A stretch of DNA of 64,000 nt from Rhinopomastus cyanomelas (GCA_013400115.1 VXBP01002343.1:1202278-1266277); one strand, 5' to 3'. Positions 1 to 12,049 are shown, counted from the stretch's first letter. Translations and numbers: made by a program. The notes: generated from the letters alone by a model not told the origin.

Positions 1-541
1 GATGTTCAACAGCTTTTGAAGTCTCTGTGGTGCTGCTCATCTATCTCTTTTTCAGATCCAGTCTGGGACATTTCAAACTCTAAAAAGGAGGATCAATTAT
101 CAGTAAATTATTTTTCTGTATTTTCTTGTCCTGGCTGATTCATTTGCTATGGACCTTAGCACACGGGCACGCTCTGCACAAAGAAGAAATAATTTTAAAG
201 TGCAGAGTAAGGACTGATTACAAAAAGAAACACTCTATTCCAGGGCACTGTGAAAATGCCACCCTACCTTTAAGTGTAACTGGAAAGAATTAAGAAGACC
301 CATTTTCAAGGATAGTGACAATGAAAAGAAACTGAGGGTGACATCTATCTTGCCTTTTAAAGTTTTTCAAAAATAGCATCCTATTTACCATTTTTCTCCT
401 GCAAATAGATATTTTTTTCTACTTCTAAGAAAGAAATCTCTGGACTATCTGTCATGTAAAGAGCTGTTAGGTTAAATTCACTGCAGGAGCTATTACAGTC
501 TGTTCAGAATGTTCAGTTAATGGTAAAGATAGACATTTTAC
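1..541. other. CDADC1 intron 2 (part)
   Basis: Non-coding, AT-rich. No CDADC1 exon 3 and no repeat was recognised here. Confidence 0.7.
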
Positions 542-636
542 CTGTGTTTTCTTCTGCTGGTCAGCTGAGGGAAAGAGCTCCATCCAGAGACTGAACAAAG
601 TAAAAAGATTGACCTTAGAAAGTCTTGGCATTTGAC
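542..636 (-). CDS. CDADC1: CDADC1 second coding exon
   Basis: After the acceptor CTATCAG, two bases complete the Gly codon from exon 1, then 31 codons read QMPRLSKVNLFTLFSLWMEL, FPSADQQKKTQ, closely matching human CDADC1 (IPRLSKVNLFTLLSLWMELF). The donor is CAG/GTAAAATG, phase 0. The deaminase-domain exons must lie off the left edge. Intron 1 is about 3.26 kb. Confidence 0.92.
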
Positions 637-3600
637 CTGATAGAAGAAAAAAAAGGAATATTTATTAATGTTTATAAAGAAACTCTACACTGTTGAACAG
701 TATTTTCCATTTCCAAGTCTTCTATATCACAGGTGCTACAGAAAATGGTTCACTTCTGCTATTACAGCAACTAAATCCACACTGTCCTCTTCAGGGCAGT
801 AGTTGTCAAGTCAGAAGGCTCACATCTGGATGCAGCAATCAGGTGTTTGAACAAGAGAAATAAGTGAAACTTCCACTGAAACTCAGTTGATTCAACTCAA
901 GAGGTGAAGGGCAAAAACCACACATCAGATCCCACATAATGTGCTCAAATGATGCAAGGATGCTAACAGAAACTTGAGACACAGTGTATGATTCAGCTTC
1001 AGGCTCACCACAGAAGGCAGCAAAAACATCTAGGCACACATCATGATCTTACATGGCAGATGAGCCACTGTGAAACCTTCCAGTTACATCAGTTCTGGAA
1101 AAAAACCTGCTTCTGGATTTTTATATTCTGCATGAACTCTGTTTAGATTTCACAAGACTTTAAACCTATTACTCAGGCTGTCGCTTCTGACTACACAACC
1201 ACAGAGGCAGCAAAAAAATCCCTTCTTGGACCTCCACCCTGTGCTGTGCTTCTGCTCAATATCTCAACGTTGTCCTGTGAGGGCCAGTGCTCAGCATTGC
1301 TGAGTGTCCTAGAGATGAAAAAGGAGGAAGAAGCACTGCATTGCTCAGCACTGTCTGCCTAATTCTAGAAGTAAAGCTGTCTTGCCTCCCACTTGGCAAG
1401 AAGGTAATTAAGTCTTCAAAAAAGCTCCAGTTCCTATTTCAGGGGTGCCTGCAGAGCACTGTAATGAACACACTCCTTTGCAGGTCTCACAGGTACTGGT
1501 AATAGTAATATTTCTGGTTTCATCCCTTCCCACAAACACTAAAAGTTTTTGTAAATGAAGAAAAAGCAGAGGTAAGAATAGAACAGAAAAAATGTTTCTT
1601 TAACTAGTTCTAGCATTTTTGCTATAAGATATAAGCAGATACTAAGACTGCTTTGGTGTGGGAGAGGGTTTGAGTAATGATGTGTATCTGAACCCAAACT
1701 ATTAGAGCAGCTGATAAATGTAAGCAACTCATGACTGGAATATAATTTTCAGAGTGTTCTAGCAGGGGGATTTTCCACAGACGAGAGTGATTTTGTAAGG
1801 CAACTATAGACCTCTCAGCAGCACCAGCTGATGCCACATTGTTCACTGGTCCGTAGGCTGCCCAGCTACACTAACTCACTGGCCACGAGCACTGCAAGGT
1901 AAGCACAAGATACATGGACTAGAAATGCACATGGCAAGCAGCACGTAACATGAAGATTTGTTATCATTTGTACTAAAAACAAGAAATAAACTATGTCTAG
2001 GAGCTGCATCTAAACAAGTAGAATTAGTTTTCTTAAATGGGCATTTGGGTTCATTCTCATGACAGCTCCTGGCCACTCCTGCCATAGCACACACACATAT
2101 GCAGTTCCCAAAAGGGAACCTCAAACACAGTGACATTTATAACAACTCCAAAGCATACCATCATGCTTTCTAACATGGATTACAATTTCACATACAGAGT
2201 AGATTTTAAACCAAAATGCACCAGAAACAAGCCTGAATTACTGTTTCTTGTACCTAATCTGAATGTGACCTGGCAAACACACAGCAAGGCAACTAAAGAA
2301 TGTACCAGTTCACAGTGCTCTTGTGAATTGACATGAACGTACCATGAGAAGCAGAAGAACATACTATCATGAAAAAGGAAAGACCTGTGGCCACAGCTAT
2401 CATGTTTTTATTTACTCAGGTAGCTAAATGTTCCCTCAAGTTCAAGAGGGTGAAGAAAATACTGACTTGAGTGTTGTCGAAAAAAAAGAAGATAAATTAC
2501 AAATCTTAACCACAGGGGAAGAGGAGGAATCCAGCTCTTTACTACTGAGAGCAAAACTGTATATGAAAGGAGAGTGCTTTTCAGATGCATTATTCTTACA
2601 GCTTCCCTGCTTCACACAAAGGTGCAAATGTATTCCTCTTGGTTAGGAATCTCGCTCCAGTGAGACAAGGTGTGCTTCTGTGAAGGCCAGTGTTGGAAAT
2701 TCTGCTGCTCCTGCCTCTGCAAGCAAAAAGGAGGCAGAGCACTGCCCACTCGGATACAGAACACAGGCTCAGATACAGGATTATGTCACTGTTGTATGAG
2801 TCACTAGTTTAAACTCAAAGGCTTGGAGGAAGTAACTTGCAGGTTTAAAACTAACAGGTGTGTGCTTTGACATCACTCTCCTGTCTGGGAAATGCAAACT
2901 AGAAATCCTTCTTCAAGCTAAGCATCTTTGCTCACTTGGAAGAAGGATTTTCACAAAACTAGGATGAAACCAAACCCATTTACCCATCAAGGAGACCTGG
3001 CAGGTCTGTTGTGATATATGCAGTCCATAGGTGATCTCTGTACATACCACTCAGCTAGGACTGTGGTGTCTATCTACCAAAACAGAGGCTTCTAAACAAC
3101 CAAAATCTGATTCAGCTGGGCATGCCCTGCCTTGAGAAAGTTGCTTCCTCCTACACTTGTACCTGGGCCCTGTTGCAGGGATTATACTTTGCAGAAGGCC
3201 AGCAATTCAATGCACATTACATGTTACACAGAAGGAGGGCCATGAAGATGATCAGAGGGCTGAAGCACCTCCACCATGTGGGCAAGCTGAGAGAGATGGG
3301 CTTGATCAGCTTGGACGAGGGTCCAGGAGTACCTCATTGTGGCCTTTCAGTACTTAAAGGGAAGCAGGGGTGTGGAGGAATTGTTCACTAGGGAGAGTAG
3401 TGGTAGGATGAGGGAGGGAAATGGTTTCAAACTGAAAGAGGGCAGATCTAGACTAGATCTTAGGAAGAAATTCCTTACTACGAGGGTGCTGAGGCACCAG
3501 AGCAGGTTGCCTAGGGAGGCTGTGGATGCCACCCTCCCTGGAAGTGTTCAAGGCCAGGCTGGACGGGGCTGTGGGCAACCTAGTCTAGTGAGAGGTGCCA

Positions 3601-3893
3601 TTGCCCATGCCAGGGGGTTGGAACTAGCTATCTCTGAACTAACTCTGACGGGGGCAATACAGACCACACGCATGTGTAAGACAGGCCTTACGAGTAAGAA
3701 CCCTATCAAATAGCGGCTGAGGCGAGGGGGGGGCAGGAGCATTCTGAGCAGCCCCAGTGAGGGGTAGCGGGGGGAAAGGCCTTACAGGCGCCCCGAGAGG
3801 GGTCAAACCGAGGACAGCCTCACCTCCGCCCGTTAGCTGCCCTCCCCACCGAGTCTCCGTCTACCGCCCGCCCTGGCAGCCCCTGCCGCTCAC
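637..3893. other. CDADC1 intron 1
   Basis: Contains one CR1 fragment (3,170-3,660) next to the CpG island. The rest (637-3,150) is unassigned unique-looking sequence with only short chance frames. Confidence 0.75.
3170..3660 (+). repeat. CR1 LINE fragment
   Basis: CR1 3' portion: the translated end of the reverse-transcriptase ORF is degraded, then the typical 3' part (AGGAAGAAATTCCTTACTA, GGAAGTGTTCAAGGCCAGGC). Diverged, with the terminal ATTCTATGA motif missing. Confidence 0.85.
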
Positions 3894-4450
3894 CGGCCAT
3901 GCTGTCGGTCTGTGTGCTCGCCGCCCTCACCCGCGGCGCCCCCGCCGCCTCCTCCGCGCCGTGCATCGGTACCGTTCCCGCTGCCGGCCTCCGCGTCCTC
4001 CTCGCACCGACCGCCCCGCCCCCAAAGCGGGCCCGCCCCCTCGGGGCGTCGTCACGGCAACCGCCGCTGACCGGCGGGCGTCTCGGCCAATGAGCAGTGG
4101 TGGTGCGAGGAGAGGCGGGGCGTGACGAGGCGGGCCAGCGCCGCAAGCGGGCCGCGGTGGCTCCCAGGGGACGACTAGTCCGGCCGGCCTCCGTACTGGT
4201 TGTTAGCTGCTGAGCGCCTGTGCCCCGCTCCGGGGCCGAGCGCGTGCCCGCGGGTGCCGCCGCCTGTCGTACTTCGGGTGCCCGCTCGGCGAAAATTCAA
4301 GCCCGCGGGCAACAGAAAGTGGTTCTGAGAGGGCAGCCTTCCGGGACCTCTGCTCCCAGCCCAGAGGCCGCTTCTGCAGGCAGCTTGAATAGCAGGAGGC
4401 TTGAGCTTGCCGGAGTCACCTCTCAGGTGCCCGGTTAGGCCTCCTCTTAG
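3750..4450 (-). promoter_or_regulatory. CDADC1: CpG island promoter of CDADC1
   Basis: Strongly GC- and CpG-rich block covering CDADC1 exon 1 and its upstream flank, in otherwise AT-rich DNA. Visible elements: GC boxes at 4,012-4,025, 4,033-4,040 and 4,113-4,122; a CCAAT box at 4,087-4,091 (reversed relative to the gene), about 120 bp upstream of the ATG; and GTCACGGCAACC at 4,051-4,062, which resembles an RFX X-box half-site. No TATA box was seen. The island extends about 450 bp upstream of the ATG, so divergent transcription is possible, but no plus-strand gene is recognisable. Confidence 0.8.
3894..3966 (-). CDS. CDADC1: CDADC1 first coding exon (residues 1-24 plus split codon)
   Basis: The minus strand reads from ATG at 3966: MHGAEEAAGAPRVRAASTQT then DSMA, and a split Gly codon before the donor GCCG/GTGAGC. 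Human CDADC1 has a similar N-terminus ending SVSTQTGSMTGQ, and the second exon continues QMPRLSKVN as in human QIPRLSKVN. CDADC1 carries two cytidine/dCMP deaminase-type domains and has been described as acting on deoxycytidine nucleotides; its catalytic part lies left of the window. The chosen ATG gives a human-like N-terminal length, but its context is weak (C at -3, C at +4). The frame stays open upstream to an ATG at 4146, so an N-terminal extension is possible. Confidence 0.88.
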
Positions 4451-4799
4451 TTAAGCGCTCGAACAGCCGTGCTCCTGCCTGTCGTTGCTGCAGCACAGCC
4501 TGCCCTCAAGAGAGGGGTTGCCCAGGCAAAACCCGGCTCTGAAGAAGAGTTGGCTGCTCTGAAGAACGAGAGCAAACCATCCCCAAACGTGGTCGGGTGT
4601 ATTTTTTGGTAGAAAACGTTTCTCTGGCACAAATGCAGCGTGTGGTGATTGCAGCTGTGTCCACAAACGGGCCAGGCCTTGGCAGCGTGGAGTGACCTAC
4701 GCAAGCGGGTCTTCGTGTCACTGCTGGGGCTGCTGTAATTAGGCCAAGGCTTGGTGTCGCGGATGAACTGATGTTTGGACTGTTTACAAAGGTACGGCG

Positions 4800-5368
4800 T
4801 GACGGGACAAGGGGCAATGTGTGACCAGCAGGTCTAGGGACAGAACTCTTCCCATGTACCGGGCACTGGTGAGGCCTCCCCTCCAGTACTGGTGGCAGTT
4901 TTGAGCCTCTAAATTGAAGAGATTGAGGTGCTGGAGTGGGTCGGGAGGAAAGCAACAAGGCTGGGGAAGGGACTGCAAGGAAAGTCATGTGGGGACAGGC
5001 TGAGGGAGCTGGAGTTGTTGAGGAGACTCGGGGGAACCTTACCACTCTCTACAACTGTCTGAAGGGAAGTTGTACTCAGATGGGGGTTCAGGCTCTTTTC
5101 CCAAGCAGCTAGTGATTGGATGAGAGAGCAGGGCCTGAAGCTGTGCCTGGGGAGGTTTAGGTTGGATATTAAGGAAGCACTTCCTCACGGGAAGGGACGT
5201 TGGAATGGACAGCCCAGGGAGGTGGTGGAGTAACCATCCCTAGGGATGTTTAAGCAAAGACTGAATGTGGCACTTAGTGCCATGGTCTAGGTGGTTGTGG
5301 TGATGTTAGGTCGTAAGTCTTGATGATCTTAGAGGTCTTTTCCAGCCTCAGTAATTCTGTGATTCTGT
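4800..5368 (+). repeat. CR1 LINE fragment
   Basis: 5'-truncated CR1 with CTGGTGAGGCCTCCC, CAGGGAGGTGGTGGAGTAAC and the 3' end GATCTTAGAGGTCTTTTCCA ... ATTCTGTGATTCTG. Directly followed by another plus-strand CR1. Confidence 0.9.
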
Positions 5369-5612
5369 AATGGCTTCAAATTAGAGAAAGGTAGATTTAA
5401 ATGGGAGGTTAGGAAGAGGTTCTTTAGCACCAGAGTGGCTGAACACTGGAACAGGGAGGTAGTTGAGGCCCCATCCCTGGAGGTGTTCAAGGTGAGGCTT
5501 GACAAGGCTCTGAGCAACGTGCTCTAGTTGAGGATGTCCCTGCTCACTGCAGGGGGGGGCTGGACTGAATGACCTTTGGGGGTCCTTTCCAAGCCCTGTG
5601 ATTCTATGATTA
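5369..5612 (+). repeat. CR1 LINE fragment (tandem with previous)
   Basis: A second, differently diverged CR1 3' end in the same orientation, ending CCTGTGATTCTATGATT. The two copies are head-to-tail, suggesting insertion of one into the tail of the other. Confidence 0.88.
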
Positions 5613-6723
5613 AGACTGCCTCTGGTGTGTGCTGCTGTTACTGTCAAAGGCCATGGTGAGAGAAGTGTTCAAAGAGAAAAAAGAAAGACTTTTTGGTTGG
5701 GATTTTGCTGCTTTGTTGTTTCTGTGTTTTCTGTTGCTTTGGGTGGCTGTTTTCAACAAATCTTTGTCCTGAAGTAAGCCAATCATTAAGCTATACGGAA
5801 TAATTAAGGGTATCTTTATCTCTTGAATATTGAGGCGTTTGGCTTCTGAAAGATAAGCGTGTTCGATGGGATTTGCCTGCCTGTGTTTATGGGCAAACAG
5901 GTTAATGGACATTAGAACAGAGTATTCCCAGACTTATATTTAATATCTTTTCCTCTATGAAGAGGAGGACTTGTAAGTAATTGGATAATTACTGTTTATT
6001 ACAAAAGAGGCTTGTAGTATGCAATAGCTTCAGGATTTTGAAACTTAATACAAGGGAGTTACTCCATCGCCAAGCTGTGTACATTTAGAAAGAAGCAATG
6101 GTAGGTGGAAGAAATGTCTAACATCCTTGAAAGGGTTTAAGGCATCAGTTAAAAGGACACAAAGCCTAACAGTTCTAGAAGTGCCATGGACAGAGTCTGG
6201 AGTAAAGAAAAAGAGCAAGAGAGAATCGCTTAATGTTGCAGTCACTAAAAAATAAATGCCAAATCCTTTTTCAGGAAATAATTCTCCAGGAGGAGGCTTT
6301 CAGAAGGAACCCAGTGCCCTCAGAAGAAACTCTTTTCCAGAGAAGGACACTTAGACTCTTTTCCTTGTTTTTTATTGGGTTGAGTCTCTGCACAGTGCTG
6401 TGCACAGACAAATGTGCTGCAGAGCAGATGTGGTGTTAGCGTTCCCTAACTAGTTCCCTGCTTGGGTTTACTCTTTTTCTCTGGCAAGAGGCTATTTTCC
6501 TCAAGTGATGCAGGTGCAATTTAAGGGCAGAAAGGTTTTTTTTGCTTTCCTTGGGAACTGAAAAATAGTGACTGTTCAGAGGAAGACCTGAAAACACAGC
6601 TGAAGATGCCCTCTGATATTTCCAGGAACACTGAGTCAGGATGCATTTGGTGCTCCCAAAGTAGCTGGACCTCAACGTAGAAGCAGTTATCACATTGTCT
6701 CAGAAAGTTTGGACTCTTTGCCC

Positions 6724-6896
6724 AGGAATCACAGAATGTTAGAGGTTGGAAGGGACCTTGAAAGATCATCCAAGTCCAACCCTCCCTGCTGGAGCAGGGT
6801 CAGCCTACAGTACTGTCTCAAGATGTCCTACATGGGGCTGGAACCCAAGACCCCAGGAGTTCAGACTCCCATGCTCTACCAACTGAGCCAACCTCC
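6724..6896 (-). repeat. tRNA-headed SINE with CR1-like 3' tail
   Basis: Minus-strand order: a tRNA-like head (6,831-6,896) with A box TGGCTCAGTTGG and B box GGTTCCAGCCC, a linker of about 25 bp, then a CR1-type 3' end (GGATGATCTTTCAAGGTCCC ... CATTCTGTGATTCC; 6,724-6,805). The head most resembles tRNA-Lys (GTAGAGCATGGGA), but the anticodon loop is altered. The architecture is like the passerine TguSINE1, a tRNA-derived SINE mobilised by CR1; family identity is not established. Confidence 0.72.
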
Positions 6897-8159
6897 TCTG
6901 GAAGTGTATGGTTGCAGATGTTTGTGGAAGTGCCTTGTTTAATGTGTTTTAATGTCTTCATACTCAGGTCTGGTTTGATAATATTTGTGTGCTGGGGTGG
7001 AAGTGAGAGAGAAGCAGGAAGCAGCCCAGGTCTAGTGTGACACTTCACGCCCGTGCCAGATTCGTGCTCGGCGTGCCGCCTTATCTCCCCACTCCTATGA
7101 ACAGCTGTACAGCTGTTGTGTTTGGGTCATGTTGGCTACCTGAACTACTGCAGTTAACTGGGGCACAATTTTGGCACAAGATAGTGGCCCAAAGTACATT
7201 TTCAGAGTTCAGCACTGTTTTACCTTTGCAGGAGATCACAGCTACCTGCCTTGTTTGACCAGTCAGACTGGTCTCACAAAGCTGTTTTCTGCAACAGGTG
7301 TCTTATCTGCAACCAGTGCACGTGGAGCAAGTGTTATCCTGCTAGCTGATACACACACAGGGTTGTGGTGTTTCTTTTAACACAAGTTTGTGCAAATCTG
7401 GGAGCTAGGGGGTCTCCCACAAAGCCAGCTCTACCCAGAGTCTTAGAGTTCCTTTTATAGACCACATAAGAACAGGTGAATGAAGAAAATGCTAATCTAC
7501 TCCAAGAATGCACCCATAGTTTATCTACAAGAGGCTGGTGGCCCTTGAGTAAATCTCAAAGCGATGCTGTCTGTCTACACATACAGACACATACCTGAGG
7601 TTAAAATAAAACTCACAATTATCATATTTTCTGCAGCTTTTCTTCATATCAAAAGCAACTCGCAAGGGATAACACGTCCTGATTGTCTTAGACATCATGG
7701 TTGCCTCTAAGTTGCAGTTACCTCACTGTACAGGAGCCTTTCTTCATAAGAGGGGAGGCATCACAACGTGTAGGTGTGTCCCACCTGTCACTGGTTTTTC
7801 ATTCAGTCCTGATCTTGAACTTGAAAGCCTACAGTGGATTAAGACATGGATTTAATGCTCCCACTGAAAGCTACAGCTGAGAGCTAGAGGGCAGCTGGTG
7901 GCAGCATTTCTGCAGTGTCATGAGGATGCTCATTCACTCCAGAACTAAGACAGTGTAAGATTTAGAGTTATCTAAAATCTGCAGAAAAGGAGAATAAGGC
8001 CAACCCGAACGCAGAAAATTATCCATCCCCAGGGACTAAGTGTCCTTTTGCCAAGACAACAGTGCAGGATGGTAGAGGAACATAATAACAAGGGTTTTCT
8101 GGTCTCATTATCCCTTTTGTTTGAGCTCCATATCTACATGATTTATATACCCATCTAGG

Positions 8160-8340
8160 GGTGACAATTCAAACACCTCCCTGGGCAGCCTGTTCCAGTG
8201 CCTGGTGGCCCTTTCAATGAGGAAGATTTTCCTAATGTCTAAGCTGAACCTTCCCTGGTGCAACTTGAGGCCGTTTTCTCTTGTCCTATCAATTGTTACT
8301 TGTGAGAAGAGACCAACACCCAGCTCTCTGCAACCTCCTT
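8160..8340 (-). repeat. CR1 LINE fragment
   Basis: Plus strand shows CTCCCTGGGCAGCCTGTTCC and TTTTCCTAATGTCTAAGCTG, reverse-complement hallmarks of the CR1 3' part. The very 3' end is missing. Confidence 0.88.
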
Positions 8341-8695
8341 TGTAGTGTGCTACAGTTTGTGCTGGTGACTTTGAGTCATTATTTTATCCTCTACAGTAAG
8401 TAACAGAATTAAACTTCCCAACAAACTTTGTTAAGTCTCACTTTCACACTGTGTTACTTCAATAAAACCAATTTGCTGGTTCTTTTGGTCATGATTCTTC
8501 AAGTGGATCTAATTCCCCTCTGTGAGTACCTCAGATGTTTGTACTTTTCTGTGTAGCTGGCCATGTGCCTAGCTTGTATCTCTGTTGGAAGCAGCAAAGG
8601 GTAAACGTTATATAGTGAGGATGTCTGTTTGTGAGGTGTCAGATTGTTCTGGTTATCAGAAACACAATCAGAGTTGGGTCGTGCCAGGATTATGA

Positions 8696-8975
8696 AGGAT
8701 CACATAGACTGTGTTTGGCTGGAAGGGACCTTTAAATGTCATCTAGTCCAACCACCCTGCAGTGGGCAGGGACATCTCTTAACTAAATATGATTGCTCAG
8801 AGCCTCATCAAGGCTGACCTTGAATGCCTCCAGGGATGAAGCATCTACCACCTCTCTGGGCAACCTATTCCAGTGTTTCACCACCCTCATTGTAAAGAAC
8901 GTTTTTCTACCATCCAGTCTAAGTCTCTAGTTGAAAACCATTGCCCCTCGTTCTGTCACTACGCACCCTCAGTGA
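8696..8975 (-). repeat. CR1 LINE fragment
   Basis: Plus strand begins near the 3' end (GGCTGGAAGGGACCTTTAAA, CATCTAGTCCAACCACCC) and continues through CCTCTCTGGGCAACCTATTC to TGCCCCTCGTTCTGTCAC. Confidence 0.9.
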
Positions 8976-11499
8976 ACTGTGGAGAATTCTCTTTGACAAC
9001 AGTGAAGACTGATGGCATCTGTGAAGTCCTCGGAGTGGAGGCAGCAGAAATGGCTGCACAAGCCTCTCTTGTGCTGTAGACTCTGTAGGCCCTCATCCCT
9101 CCCTTGTGAGAGGAGAGTTCAGTGTCCGGCTGTGCTATCAGCACATGGCACCGCTGGTAACTGGGTGATGAGCAGCTCTTTCCATGCTGGTCACTGAAAG
9201 CAGCTGGTGGCACCTCTTTGTTCCTGGCTTTGCAGTTACCTACAGACAGCTGGAGTCCAACACTCATCTATTTATAATTTCTATCAAACAATGACTGAAG
9301 TGCAGCAGACGTGTCCTGTGAGGTGGTGAGCATCCCATGGCAGCATTAGGGTTCCTCCTGGATGATGCTGAGTGCCAGCAGGGTCCTTTGGATGCTCAGC
9401 AACCACTCCAAGTGTGCTCCACTGGCTTCAGTAGGATCATGTGGTCTTGGGAACTCCACACTGTCCTGCCCTGTGTGTCTGTGACCCAACTACATTCACA
9501 GGCCAGCTCCCCTGAGCTCAGGCACGGGATTTCATTCCCTGGTATTCCTGTGCTAAAACTCACCATTCCACTGTGCAAATATCCCAAGGGCAGACCTCGC
9601 TGCCCTTCCAGCCTGCAATCCAACAGAGACAATTTCTTTCAAGGTGGTTGTGGTGCAGTGATGTGAGCTGTCAAACTGTCTGATTTTAATCCCATTCCAT
9701 AACAGAGCTCAGTTGTCACTTTGGCTTGTTGTTCTGTTTCCTTTGACAATTCTGAGCCATGTTTTGGTGACAAGGAGGAGAGAACTCAATTTTGTTTCCC
9801 TGTTTAGAAGTAAATACAGAATTCCCAAAGCCCAGCCAAGAATGAAATACATCTGGTGTTTCCACTTGTGAAGGTGTGCCGGAGACAGGCTGCTTCCTGC
9901 GCAGAGCAAGAAGTGTCTGAAAAGGACACAAAATGAAAACAGAGTCTGGCTGTTACAAGCTCCTTCTCACTAGCAGCTGCACAATGAACTCTCGAGTTCA
10001 AATCTGTTAGTGAAGGGAAAATACAGCATACAAGGTAAAATGGTGTTGAGTGGGTCTCTTCTGTGTGGTAGCGACGTTCTTCTCCATGGGACTACCTCCT
10101 GCTGCTCTTCTGTGTCTTCCTTTCCCAGGCTTTTCTAAGCCAGAGCTGTTTTCAGGCAGCTTTATCTTTCCCCACTTCCTTCCAGCCCCCAGGCTCTGCA
10201 GGATGGATCTCCCATCGTAACAAAAGGCACGGAAAGGATCAAATGTTCTTGGGTTCTGAGTCTGTCTCTTCTGGTAACTTCCCAGAGGCAGGAAAAACAC
10301 AGCACTGAGTGGGAACAGCTCTCCTTATCTTGGCTGCCTGAGCCCACTGCTCTGTGCAAGGGCAGGGATCCTGCAGACCTGTGGCAGTAGCTGTGCAATA
10401 TGGGTCTCTTGATTCTGCATAGTTGTGAGCTTCATGAAGGTCTTGCTGAGACAAAAAAAGCCTGTGTCAGGCAAGGTGTGAAGGCTGCCTGCTGCTGTTT
10501 TCTCTCACCTGCTCCATGGTGGTCTAGGTCAGCACACAGGCTTGCTCTGGAGGAGCAGGATACTGGGGGCAGCTGGGTGAGACGTTTCCCTTGCTCAGAT
10601 ACAGCTTGTCTAGGTCAGTCCAGCACATTCTGGATGCCCATGGAATGAAGCACTCAGAAGAGGAAATACCTATGGGCCTCAGATAACCTCTAGGGCTGGG
10701 AATAATTCTCCCTCTGGCACCAGCAGAACTGAAGCTGTGGATTAAGGAAATGTTCCCTGTGCTGTGCTCAGCTGCTGCAGGAGATGGGGGAAACACAGCC
10801 TCTCTGCAGATCTCTCCTCCTATGTGATTGCAGACAGCCCCAGCTTCCACAGGCTTAAAAAACAACTTGTCTTTTGGCTTTTAGCACAGCACAGACAAAG
10901 AGCAGCTCTCCATTCAGATTACAGAACTGAGTTCCTAGTTACGGTGGGTAAAATTTGTTGCATGGAAGCCACTCAATTTTGGGGCATCACGCTGGACAAC
11001 AGCATCAGTCTCTGGATAGCAAAGAGAGATGACTGGCAAGCAGTGAATGCAAATGGTTTGCACCTGGGAGCAGGAATCCAGTGGAAGAAGGCAAAGAGGA
11101 AGGTTAAATGACCTTAGGAAGATGCTGGTATGTTCCCATTTGTGGTCATTACAGAAACTTTCTGGATGAGCTGCATTCATGCAAGAAGCATCCGGGAAAA
11201 AGGACACATCAAGAAGCAAGAGATAACCTGAAAGAGGTTTGTATGAGTTGAAGCTCATCATGTCTTGTGGTTTTTGCTCACCAACCAGGAAGAGTGGGCC
11301 AGGAGAGAGGAAGGCAAAAGCCCATAAGATGTCAATGACAGCCTTCACCTGGTGCTTGGTGACAACTCACCTTGGTCTTGAAGAGGAAGCAGATGGCGAG
11401 CCAGTACTCCACAGTAAGGGTGGCAACGGGGAAGACAGTGCAGTAGGAGAGGGGGCACAGCAGCTACCCTGTGCTGGCTGGAGCTGTACCTTTCAGCAG

Positions 11500-11768
11500 T
11501 AGCTAGTGACAGGACTAGGGAAAACAGGCACAAGCTGAACACAGTAAGTTCCATCTAAATGTGAGGAAAAGCTTCTTTACTGTGTGGGTGACAACTGGAA
11601 CAGGCTGCCCAGAGAGGTTGTAGTGTCTCCTTCACTGGAGACACTGAAAATCTGCCTAGGTGTGGTCCTGTTTCATGTGCTCTAGGCAGTTCTGCTTTAG
11701 CAGAGTTGGACTAGATGATCTCTAGAGGTCCCTTCCAACTCAGACCAAGTCTGTGATTCTATCATTAG
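11500..11768 (+). repeat. CR1 LINE fragment inside MLNR remnant
   Basis: CR1 3' end (AAACAGGCACAAGCTGAACA ... GGACTAGATGATCTCTAGAG ... GTGATTCTATCATT). It lies directly against the TM3 remnant of MLNR. Confidence 0.9.
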
Positions 11769-12040
11769 GGATGGGAAGGGACCTCAAAAGATCATCTAGT
11801 TCAATCCCCCTGCCACAGCAGGATCACCTAGACCAAGTCACACAGGAACACATCCAGGTGGGTTTTAAGGGTCTCCAGTGAAGGAGACTCCACAACCTCC
11901 CTGGGCAGCCTGTTCCAGTGCTCTGTCACCCTCACTGAGAAGAAATTCCTTCTGATATTTATGTGGAATCTCCTATGTTCCAGCTTACAACCACTGCCCC
12001 TTGTCCTGTCACTAGATGACATTGAGAAGAGCTTTGGGGT
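11763..12040 (-). repeat. CR1 LINE fragment, tail-to-tail with previous
   Basis: Plus strand starts with the reversed CR1 tail (GATGGGAAGGGACCTCAAAA) and runs to TGTCCTGTCACTAGATGACA. Its 3' end abuts the 3' end of the plus-strand copy, forming an inverted pair. Confidence 0.9.
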
Positions 12041-12049
12041 TGGGGGTGC

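Larger units (their letters stand above)
4451..11134. other. Intergenic DNA between CDADC1 promoter and MLNR remnant
   Basis: Apart from the CR1 and SINE pieces listed, 5,613-6,720, 6,900-8,155 and 8,980-11,130 contain no gene I can support. MLNR TM6-TM7 coding sequence was looked for here on the minus strand and not recognised. The stretch 7,020-7,640 has a TATA-like TTTTATAG and could be LTR-derived, but there is not enough to call it. Confidence 0.6.

Noticed and set aside
1..90. CDADC1 exon 3
   Set aside because: An acceptor-like CTCCTTTTTAG precedes about 80 bases on the minus strand, but in the required phase a stop appears after a dozen codons and nothing matches the human sequence.
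3757..4125. 122-codon plus-strand frame in the CpG island
   Set aside because: Arg/Pro/Ala-rich translation caused by high GC; opposite strand to CDADC1 exon 1, with no homology recognised.
4506..5045. 179-codon minus-strand open frame
   Set aside because: From about 4,800 upward it is antisense to a plus-strand CR1; the rest is Pro/Ser-rich translation of GC-rich flank without splice or homology support.
6831..6896. Functional tRNA gene
   Set aside because: The acceptor stem does not pair, the anticodon loop is altered, and the sequence is fused to a CR1-like tail, so it is a SINE head.
4451..11134. MLNR exon with TM6 and TM7
   Set aside because: Looked for the C-W-L-P and N-P-x-x-Y regions on the minus strand and did not find them; they are deleted or too decayed to see by eye.
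10935..11348. 137-codon minus-strand open frame as a new gene
   Set aside because: Its first ~30 codons are the frame-shifted TM4 part of the MLNR remnant (the Met is an internal GTG-AAG-region neighbour, not a start); the rest has no recognisable product.
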